This document shows positions 12,712-21,542 of a DNA stretch of 64,000 nt, one piece after another. Each line of letters opens with the position of its first letter. Within the stretch, counting starts at the first letter, position 1. A program made the position numbers and the translations under genes. This DNA is from Tubulanus polymorphus. Its lineage: Eukaryota > Nemertea > Palaeonemertea > Tubulaniformes > Tubulanidae. The notes under the pieces are model-generated. The model was given only the letters and a program-made list of their open reading frames with translations, was not told where the DNA came from and made no database searches. The stretch lies in the NCBI RefSeq assembly GCF_964204645.1, contig NC_134029.1:308001-372000 (forward strand), given 5' to 3'.

Positions 12712-12879
12712 GAACTTCAAGAAAATAAAATTGATCATGAATAAAAATCATAGTTCTTCAATGTCGTCGTTACACAATCAGTCATATGCCAGTGGCCCTG
12801 AACCAGTAAAGGCGAAAATCTGAATAAGGAACAAGGAACAAGTTACTTGTTCCTTATGAAGAGAGCCCCGGGAGATGAA

Positions 12880-13205
12880 TCGTGTGGCCCCTCTCTAAAC
12901 GGTCAGAACCATAGTGGCCCCGCTCTAAACGGTCAGAACCAGTGGCCCCGCTCTAAACGGTCAGAACCATAGTGGCCCCGCTCTAAACGGTCAGAACCAG
13001 TGGCCCCGCTATAAACGATCAGAACCAGTGGCCCCGCTCTAAACGGTTAGAACCAGTGGCCCCGCTCTAAACGGTCAGAACCAGTGGCCCCGCTATAAAC
13101 GATCAGAACCAGTGGCCCCGCTCTAAACGGTTAGAACCAGTGGCCCCGCTCTAAACGGTCAGAACCAGTGGCCCCGCTATAAACGATCAGAACCAGTGGC
13201 CCCGC
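12880..13205. repeat. 28-bp minisatellite in palindrome spacer
   Basis: The unit GTGGCCCCGCTCTAAACGGT plus CAGAACCA repeats about 11 times. Variants read CTATAAACGATC or CGGTTAG and recur in a higher-order pattern of about three units. Confidence 0.9.
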
Positions 13206-13605
13206 TTCTTGGATGGACCTGCACCGGGATTTTGTAAGCTAGGCTGGTTTTCGCTAAGAACCATTGTCAATGTACCCGCAGTTTGGTATGACACAGGATC
13301 GTAGAATAACCACTATCAGGACCACTTGAAGAATTGCTGATGATGACCCGGCAAGATTTGCAGATCTGACTTAAAGGTGAATTAATAATGTAAAGGATCG
13401 GCCCACAAAATTATGTAAATGAGCTAAAATTAAAGCACTTGAAAAACCGCAACACTTTTTTCTTATGAAAATCCTAAATCCTATAGAATCGCCCATCGAA
13501 ATTCGTTATCAAATACAGGTTGTGACCAACCATGGAGAACTAGATTATTGGAAGGTTGTAACAAGCAGTCGGTAGCTACAGCGGCGGGTCTGAGTAGTAG
13601 TGTGA

Positions 13606-13845
13606 TCTACTGACACACGTCCAGTCATCACGCCTGACTGGTCACCACAGGTCACCACACTAACCAGACAAACTTACAAACTGATTCAACCACTACTGGT
13701 CGATGGTCTAGTGGTTCGCGTGCTCGGCTGGCATGCAAGACGTACCGGGTTCGAGCCTCGCTAGGGTTAGGGTTATGAGTAAGGCCAAGCTAGGATTAGG
13801 CTTTACCTCATCTACTATTATTATTATTTATTCTGACTTGTTCAT
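13606..13845 (+). mobile_element. tRNA-like SINE (copy 1)
   Basis: A tRNA-like head at about 13697-13763 has an A box (TGGTCTAGTGGTT) and a B box (GGTTCGAGCCT), followed by CTAGGGTTAGGGTTA and an A/T-rich tail. Sequence 5' of the head (ACTGGTCACCACA and onward) is shared with the reverse-strand copy near 53945-54165. It is not a functional tRNA, because no full acceptor stem pairs. Confidence 0.65.
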
Positions 13846-13884
13846 CACTCATTAAAGATTATTTTTCAAATGCTTTTTTCCACT

Positions 13885-14750
13885 TTCAGCATCAGGACCA
13901 CTCTGAATCAGCATCAGTAAATACTGGGTTTGAACCCGGGACACCCCGGTACATCCTCTATTCAGCATCAGGATCTCTCTGAATCAGTATCAGTAATTAC
14001 TGGTTCTCGAACCCGGGACACCCTGTACATCCTCTATTCAGCATCAGGACCGCTCTGAATCAGTAACAGTAATTACTTTTGTTAAGATATCAACATTTTA
14101 CCGTACGGTGCTGCCACTATGCTCATCGTTAGTGGGATTTTCATACACTAACGTTAGTCAACTCTGGCAATCTAGGGTTACGGAGTATAACTGGACAGCA
14201 CGTCGATTGCCAGAGTTGACTTTAGTTAGTGTATGAAAACCCCGCTAACGATGAGCATAGCGGCAGCACCGTACGGTCGGGAGACCCCAGTACATCCTCT
14301 ATTCAGCATCAGGACCGCACTCGAATCAGTATCAGTAATAACTGGTTCTCGAACCCGGAACACCCCGGTACATCCTCTATTCAGCATCAGGACCACTCTG
14401 AATCAGTATCAGTAATTACTGGGTTCGCACCCGAGACACCCTGTACATCCTCTATTCAGCATCAGGACAACACTGATTCAGTGTCAGTAATTACTGGGTT
14501 CGAACCCGGGACACCCTGTACATCCTCTATTCAGCATCTGGACCACTCTGAATCAGTATCACTTTTTAGTGGGTCCGAACCCGGGACACCCCTATACATC
14601 CTCTATTCAGCATCAGAACTACAGTGATTCAGTATCAGTATACTACTGGGTTCGAACCCACGTCAGCCCTGTTCGTCCATTATTCAGCAACTGGACAACT
14701 CAGAGCCAGCGTCAGTGAATATTGGGTTCGAACTCGGGACAACCCCTTTG
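13885..14750. repeat. 75-bp array carrying tRNA B-box-like motifs
   Basis: About ten units of roughly 75 bp each contain GGGTTCGAACCCGGG, a B-box-like palindrome, plus TACATCCTCTATTCAGCATC. The unit is a multiple of three and stop-poor, so open frames at 14229-14627 are by-products. The array is interrupted at 14100-14277 by a fold-back element. Confidence 0.85.
14100..14277. mobile_element. fold-back element with about 75-bp inverted arms
   Basis: The left arm starts ACCGTACGGTGCTGCC and the right arm ends GGCAGCACCGTACGGT; the arms pair over about 70 bp around a short centre containing CTAGGGTTACGG. It sits inside the 75-bp array and has no coding potential. The superfamily is not recognised. 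Confidence 0.75.
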
Positions 14751-14962
14751 TTTCATAGTCATTTTATTCTTTATTTCGGTAGATGGCGCATGAGAAGTGT
14801 GGTCTATCGCTAAACGTCGCTTTTGTCAATTCTAGAAATTACATAGTTCATCGAAATTCCAATAGATGGCGAACGCGGCATACCTCTACTAATTTACTTC
14901 ATGACTAATGATTTTTATTGATGATTTAGCTTTATTTTCTGTTTTAAGTTTAAATCGTGTTT

Positions 14963-17104
14963 TTAACAGACGGATCTATTGGCGTCATTTATTGGAGCAG
15001 CTGTTAGACTCTCAGTCCATGACTGTCTCTTCACGGACCAGACAACATTCTTCTCAAAGTGTTGAGCCCCGCGTTTCATAGTGAATGTAACCGGAACTTT
15101 CTCTTCCGTGTTTGTCATTATAATCGATGCTTCACAAGTGAACCCCGGCTGACAATAGTGAGGCCATTCGTAGGAAACAGACGAACTTTCAGTTTTCGAT
15201 TCCGATATATCCGAGGTTCTGCTGTACGAGAAAGAAGCCGTTAGACTCATAGCGAATGTAGCTACGAGAAATTTCTTTTCAAATTCAGCAGAAATTTCCA
15301 TTCCAGTTTCAAACGTCTCACTAAGCGATGTCGATGTGGTTGTTTCAATCGATTCTTCCGTCGCCAATTTTCCTACAAATGAATAAATCATAGCGATTAC
15401 AAACAAAATGTAAAATGTTCTGTAATCTTTATATCTTTCTAATGGAAGAAGATTTTGTTTTATTGACGGTAAGGCAGGTATCGAAATCGATTTGAATAAA
15501 GCAGCTCCTGATAACAAACTCTCTATCAGGTTTACAGATTACAAACTCTCTACCGGCCGCTTCTATCAGGTTTACAGATTACAAACTCTCTTCCGGCCGC
15601 TTCTATCAGGTTTACAGATTACAAACTCTCTTCCGGCCGCTTCTATCGGGTTTACAGATTACAAACTCCACAATTTCACGATGAAGAAAAAACTTTAGAG
15701 AGTAAATGACGTTTTGACTCTATTCGATCTATGAGCTATTTTCTGAAATTGTTTTGAAAATCTTATAGAATTGAGTCGATCGTGTGTACTCCCTTAGTTT
15801 TAAAAATGGCTCATATTAGAATTGAGTCTAAACGTCGCTAATCTCTTTGTGTTTTTCATACATAATTGTGGTTTTTTCTTCATTCTCTTATCATAGTAGT
15901 CGTTTGTATATGGAAACCAATCACTGCCTCTCATCTAGCGGGTAAAACTTACCTGTCATTCCATCTTCGTACTCAGTACCGTTACCACATCCATTATTAA
16001 CAATAATTCTATGTTTAGCTGTGTTTTGACTTTCATCGCTTTGTTTTTGTCCCCAGTGAAATTCTACGTCGACCAGTTCAGTCTTAGCCGTGTACATCAC
16101 CATCCTACTGATCCACATAGCATTCAAGAAATCGTTATTGTACATGCGCATTTCAGCAAGGATAACGGGTTGCAGGTGTTGAGAAGATCCTGCGAGCATT
16201 TCAAATTTATAACCGTTTAAATCGTTGTTAAAGTTGTACAACTTGAGACCGAATCCTTCGACAAACGACGGCTCGACGACCATGTCTGGCGACGCGTGGA
16301 AATATACTTTAGCATAACCCCATTCATTCCTACAACGGTTCCAAGCGACTCCAGAGAAGAATAATTTTTTGACTCCTTTACTCGTATCTCCAGTAGTTTT
16401 ACTATCCTGATCGCAGTATAACTGACCATCGACAGCGTCGTACATTTCCAGAGTGGAGCCGTATATTTGTAAGTGTATCTTGAACTCTTTGACGTTCACT
16501 TTCACTTTAACGTGACAGTAATGCGACTTATCGGGAACCTCTTCTCGTCTACAATAATGTTTACCTGCAGACAGAGCGCATGATAATCAATCAATCAATC
16601 AAATCAATCAATCGATCAATTGAATAGAAGGACAATCATCCCTTTCAAGATCAAAAAGTCCCGCATTCGAAATTTACGAGATATGATTTTTTCGACCATT
16701 TCACTGAACCGACCATTTTAGCTTTTGATATAAATGAAAGGGAAATTGTTCCACAGTTGTTACTTTAAATTTGACTCGAACTGAAAACATCGGAAAACTA
16801 ATCAAACTTCGGTAATAATGTAATATTTTAGACGGTTTATATTTTATTTTATTATATGATTATGGTACCTTGGTCCTGAATTGAAAGTATGAACAATTTT
16901 AATTAAAAATTCGAATTAAAACTTACTCCATGTAATCCATTTTTCATTCGGTTCCAAACTGTCATCACTGTTGCCGTGATGATGGAAGTCTCCTATCACT
17001 TGAGTGCCTCCAGCAGTTGACATTCGCACTTTCCATCCAAGTATATTCAAAGCAGCTCCAGATTGGTTCAACCAGTAAAACACTAATAACTTCAATAAAA
17101 ACAT
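14963..17104 (-). CDS. secreted aerolysin-like (beta-pore-forming type) protein, right-arm copy
   Basis: Exons in transcription order are 17104-16927, 16564-15953 and 15372-14963, giving 399 residues in a closed frame. An in-frame ATG 54 bp upstream (17158) exists, but the start at 17104 matches the left-arm copy and gives the same leucine-rich signal peptide. Domain layout is the same: signal peptide, unnamed Trp/Cys-containing domain, then a Ser/Thr/Glu-rich insertion-type region and beta-rich tail. The third exon and the 3' part of the second are almost identical to the left copy, whereas the 5' half of the mature protein differs at many positions. The extreme C-terminus is three residues shorter. 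Function is inferred from composition only. No break is seen, so both copies appear intact. Confidence 0.6.
15510..15670. repeat. about 60-bp tandem repeat in right-arm intron 2
   Basis: Three to four units contain GGTTTACAGATTACAAACTC and CGGCCGCTTCTATC. The repeat is absent from the corresponding intron of the left-arm gene, so it arose after the duplication or was lost there. Confidence 0.75.
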
Positions 17105-18152
17105 CCTACCGGCGATAGAAATAGACACAATTAAATATAACTCTATCCAAGATGACATGGTATAATACTGATATCATTCTCAGTATATAAAATTAATAGC
17201 TATGAATGTTTGAAACTTTTGAATTATATCAAGTAAAATAATAATTTGTCAGCTATGAAAATCAGTTCTGTTTGAATTATAAAATAGCAAACAGTATATA
17301 TAATTTTTGACCAAATGTGGAATAATGAAAGAGTCCGGTATAATCTGTTCTGAATTATTTCATCTTTCAAATATTGCCAGTTTTCTCGGTTTAAACTATA
17401 TAGATATAACTGAAACTTATAATAATCAATCACGTGTTTTAGTCGTGGTTTTTCGTGGTTGATATATTGAGTAATTTGCTCGAATCAAAAATTCGAATTC
17501 ATCACAAACAGTAAACAGGGAATTGCCTCTTACCTGAAGGTAAATTTCTCCCGTGCGATAAGAAATTAATTTTCAAATCTACGACAAGGATTAAGTTATA
17601 TATAGTTGAATATCATGTGGCTTCAAACGACAGATGTTAAGACTGGTTTTCAGATGAAGCCGAAAATGAATGAAGCCGAAACGTTAAATTCAACAGAATT
17701 CATTCGACCCGAAGAGAAATTTCAATAGAAACAATAAAATGAAAGCGATATTTATAGAAACAGCTGTACAGATTTATTGCACATCTAGCTCGTCATAAAT
17801 TGAAACATCGTCTGCCAAGCTTACCTGCCAGTAAGATTCCGTTGATAAGTAACTAATGTTGTTGTCTCGACCCGCGGTGTATCACCGATTAGTTTTTATA
17901 TGATAACACCACCAGACATTTTCACATCGCTTTTGTTTTGGAATTAAATTCGATTATAAATATTTGATGATTACATTGAGTCGTACAATGAGGGCGCACT
18001 GGTACTGTTTACTATCCTTAGTAAATAGTTTATATTCACTGAAACTACAGTTTAATATTGTTCGAATTCAGTTTGTCTAAATTCAAACGGAAATGAATAT
18101 ATTTCCTGTTTGTCACATTATACCGATGACCCCCCGCCGCGCCGGGGTCATG

Positions 18153-18506
18153 CACGTGGTGCTCTTTTTCCCGAATTATGAAGTAGACATGATTTGATTC
18201 CAGGTAGGATTTATTCATTGTGTTTCGTTAATCATCGAATCGCAGCTGGGCAGACGATTCATTGGATGGGGTGTGAGCAGTCGCATGTCGTCGGGTTCCT
18301 CTCGATGCAGTTTCCATTTTCGGGTGATGTAGATATCAGGATCCAGTTCTACAGTAGTTTGGAAAGTGAATCTGTTCCAGTGATGCAAAAAATATAACAC
18401 ACTTCGTAATTTTCAATAAACAAAAATTTTATTTTCACAATAAATACTTATAACAATACATTATATCTTCCGGTATCACAGTCAATAGTTGCTATGGAAA
18501 CTTATT
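18153..18506. other. intergenic stretch downstream of the F-box gene
   Basis: No gene is seen. TTTATT at about 18428 would read AATAAA on the minus strand, 80 bp past the F-box/LRR stop, and is a plausible polyadenylation signal. Confidence 0.4.
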
Positions 18507-21197
18507 TTAATCGTCGCTATGGTAACGCTCAAAATGTTCTCCATAATAATTGATGACAGTTAATTGACGATTATTTAAACTGCGTAAAACGTTCACAATT
18601 AATTCATCTTGAATCTGAAAATGATTGAAAAAATTCATGATTCAACAAATAAATTTCTTGTTTCCGAGGAGGCAAGAATCAAGGTCAAGGCCAGTGGAAG
18701 CAAGTTGTCAACGGCCTGGCTTATATCTGAGCGCAGAATTCTATATATATCCATTTTTTAAAATTGGTGTACTGCGAAAGCTCTTGGGCTAATTGAGACC
18801 AAGAGCACAATTTTGGAATAAATAACCTTTTGGAAAATTATTGGCCCAACCAAACCTGTCCCCACTCGGCCGGCCCTGAAGCTGGTCAAACCCGTCCCCA
18901 CTCGGCCGGCCCTGAAGCTGGTCAAACCCGTCCCCACTCAGCCGGCCCTGAAGCTGGTCGGTTTAATATGTTAATTACCTGATTACAGTTCTGTAGATTG
19001 AGATACGAAAGATGAATCAATTCTTGTGGAATTCTTTGTAAACAAACACCGGTTATTAGATGTATTCCGAGTAGATCTAATCGCTGTATATTACTACAAA
19101 ATAGTACAAACAAACAACACTTCATAATCTACAGTTTAACAGATATAGGGGGCGCTGGAGTTAATGGTTTACCTGCAATGATCAACTATTGTTACTAAAC
19201 CAATATCGGTGATATTCCAACACCAGCATAAACACAGTTTCAATAACAACGCACCACAACTACACAGAGATAACGAGAGAAACAGTTAGATTTATATCAT
19301 CAGTCTAATTTAGTGAAACAGAACTTTGTGTGAACACGCGCTTACCATTTGACAATGCTGATCATTACATTATCATCCACTTGAGTACATTCCGATAAAT
19401 CTAATGCAGTTAAATATTTCCACGTTCCGCAATCAAACGCACGTTTTAAACCGGCAACCGTAAACTCAACACCTTTCCTCAACTGTAGCTCACGCAGATT
19501 CCTCAAATCCTGTCAACACAAACAGTAATAGATATTCAAATAGTATCTGTACATTTAGAACAATAAGCTTTGACAAAAATGTTACCTATCAATGCTTTGG
19601 TTATAATTTGAATTACAGTAAAAAACATTAGAAATGGACTTATTTCTACTTTATTAACCAAAAAGTATCAAAACTGGATTAAACTGGATTGTGCTGGATT
19701 GAGCTGGATTGTGCTGGATTGAACTGGATTGAACTGGATTATGCTGGATTGAACTGGATTGTGTTGGATTGAACTGGATTGTGTTGGAACTTACAGTGAG
19801 GTAAACTAGACTTTTATCCGTTAATAGTTCAGCAAAACAGACGCATAATTCAACCAGATTCAAACATTTCGATACAAATCTCATACAGTCGTCCGTTAGT
19901 TCAGCGCCATCTAGTGTTAAATGAGTGAGGTTATATCGATGTAAACAGACCACAGTCGTCACACAGCTGAAATATAAACATGAACTTCACGATGCAGTTC
20001 CATGGTGTTTGGAGTTTGAAAATTTCACTCAACCGCGCGAGGTGCCGATTGGATTCCAGTGTGAATCCCTACTCTCTGATTGGCTACTTACTCGTCAGTA
20101 ATCCAAGCGATGCCATCTATATTCAATCGAAGAAGCTTATCGCAATGTTCAGCTATTTGTAGGATATCAATATCCGATAGTCCGGTGCAATGAGATAGAT
20201 TTAAACTATTCAACTGCCTCATCATTGTTGTAATTATATGAACGCAATTTTCATTGACGGTTGAACACCCTTCGACGTTCAATGCGTTCAAATCTCGACA
20301 ATTCACAGCGATCAAACGCAACATATCGGCATCGAGTTGATCGCAGAATCCCAGATTTAAATCCGTTAATTCCGGTATCGCCGCGGTAACCATTTGAATA
20401 TCGTTTGAATTTAAATTGCGTCCGCGTAGATTTAAACGTTTGAGAAACGGAGCGCAGCGTGTGATTCTGATTAGAGTGTTTATAGACATACAGCGCACGA
20501 CGCGGTTTGAATTCAAACTCTTCCATAAACACGGAGAATACGCGAATTGATACCAGTATTTACAGACAGGGGCCACGTTTAAACACAGCTCGACTAACGT
20601 TAAATACATCAGAATCTTTAACATGATTTCTGTGGGAATTTGACTGATGTGTAAAATATCTGTATCGCAATCAACTTCATAGTTATATATACTGTTTAGA
20701 TCAATAACAGGTCGACAGTCATCGAACTGGTCGATTGAATTGAGTTGTTTCGACTGATCCCGCGATCTACTGGTAGCGCGGTGATCATTAAGTCTCTCAG
20801 TGTCGCTAGGTTTAGCATATTTAGTAGATGTAAATTGTATTGCGTTGCGTTCATGGATTAAATCAGATACTAAACATAAATCTCCAATATTTAGTTCATC
20901 TTCGCCAGGGGAAGATGTCCACTCATCTCCAGGGGAAGATGTCCACTCATCTCCAGGGGAAGATGTCCACTCATCTCCAGGGGAAGATGTCCACTCATCT
21001 CCAGGGGAAGATGTCCACTCATCTCCAGGGGAAGATGTCCACTCATCTCCAGGGGAAGATGCCCACTCATCTCGAGGGGAAGATGCCCACTCATCTCCTT
21101 CAGGCTCAGTTGGTTCTATGACAACATCCTCACTAGTGTTATCTTCAACTGCTGTTTCTGAATCTGATGGCGGTGGAGACGGAGAGTTCATCTTCAC
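18507..21197 (-). CDS. F-box and leucine-rich-repeat protein (FBXL type)
   Basis: Predicted substrate receptor of an SCF ubiquitin ligase. Exons in transcription order: 21197-20092, 19966-19795, 19509-19346, 19093-18979, 18614-18507; together 554 residues. The N-terminal about 130 residues are acidic and low in complexity, with eight tandem DEWTSSPG units. The F-box follows (ISQIPTEIMLKILMYL, then CKYWYQFA and LWKSL). Cysteine-type LRRs fill the rest (LTDLNLGFCDQL, LNALNVEGCSTV, LNSLNLSHCTGL, LTALDLSECTQV, LSYLNLQNCNQ). F-boxes recruit SKP1 and the LRRs bind the substrate; which substrate cannot be read. It lies head-to-head with MRPL30, 345 bp between start codons. I cannot assign a specific FBXL number. 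Introns carry short tandem repeats at 18842-18960 and 19678-19790. Confidence 0.85.
18842..18960. repeat. 36-bp tandem repeat in F-box gene intron
   Basis: Three units of about 36 bp containing CCCGTCCCCACTCGGCCGGC then CCTGAAGCTGGTC lie in the last intron of the F-box/LRR gene. Confidence 0.8.
19675..19790. repeat. 10-bp tandem repeat next to a splice donor
   Basis: About eleven copies of CTGGATTGAA / CTGGATTGTG run up to the minus-strand donor of exon 19966-19795. On the minus strand the array would be the first sequence of the intron. Confidence 0.85.
20905..21100 (-). repeat. coding 24-bp repeat, DEWTSSPG x8
   Basis: Eight near-identical 24-bp units within exon 1 of the F-box gene encode DEWTSSPG or DEWASSPG. 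The unit is a multiple of three, so copy number can change without frameshift. SSPG offers possible proline-directed phosphorylation sites. Confidence 0.9.
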
Positions 21198-21542
21198 ACA
21201 TGGATGGATGGATGATCTTTCTTTCTCGCCAGGCGACGTCCTAGGCTAAGCTACCCCTCCTCGTCCACCTGCTCTTCTACTCGACTCTCGACTGAAATCT
21301 AATTGACAAACAGTTTTACATCGTGTAGAAAAAAAAGATGGGATATAATGACTTAGAAAATAAATGTCTACCTCTTCTCTATGACTATTTAACAATAAAG
21401 CGCAAATTGAATTGATTATGGGGAAAGCCCGAAGAGAGGAATCCCCAGCAATAATGGGTAGCTCCGAGAATATCTAAATCATGCGGCAGCGCTCTCATGT
21501 TTACTATTACCGTCTACTGGCGCCATCTATGTGGCGAGAAAC
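21198..21542. promoter_or_regulatory. shared upstream region of F-box gene (-) and MRPL30 (+)
   Basis: The 345 bp between the two start codons hold no coding signal. Head-to-head arrangement suggests a bidirectional promoter. No clear TATA box is visible near either start. Confidence 0.5.

Larger units (their letters stand above)
9705..12715. repeat. left arm of a large imperfect palindrome
   Basis: The outer edge CATGACCCCGGCGCGGCG at 9705 is met in reverse complement at 18135-18152. From about 9705 to 10560 the arm matches the reverse complement of about 17290-18152 almost base for base. Similarity then continues, less evenly, through the gene in this arm to its stop at 12711, which mirrors 14963. 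The arm is about 3.0 kb. Confidence 0.85.
14960..18152. repeat. right arm of the large palindrome
   Basis: Reverse complement of the left arm 9705-12715. The outer about 860 bp and the last coding exon are nearly identical to the left arm, while the first exon and the 5' half of the second are visibly diverged, and the introns differ in content. Confidence 0.85.

Noticed and set aside
13692-13765. Functional tRNA gene
   Set aside because: A and B boxes are present, but acceptor arms do not pair and the body matches a second dispersed copy, so it is a SINE head.
14229-14627. Plus-strand open frame of 132 codons
   Set aside because: It consists of the 75-bp B-box array, where the unit is a multiple of three.
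18194-18400. Open stretches on both strands beside the F-box gene
   Set aside because: Short, overlapping and without similarity; they lie at the F-box 3' flank.
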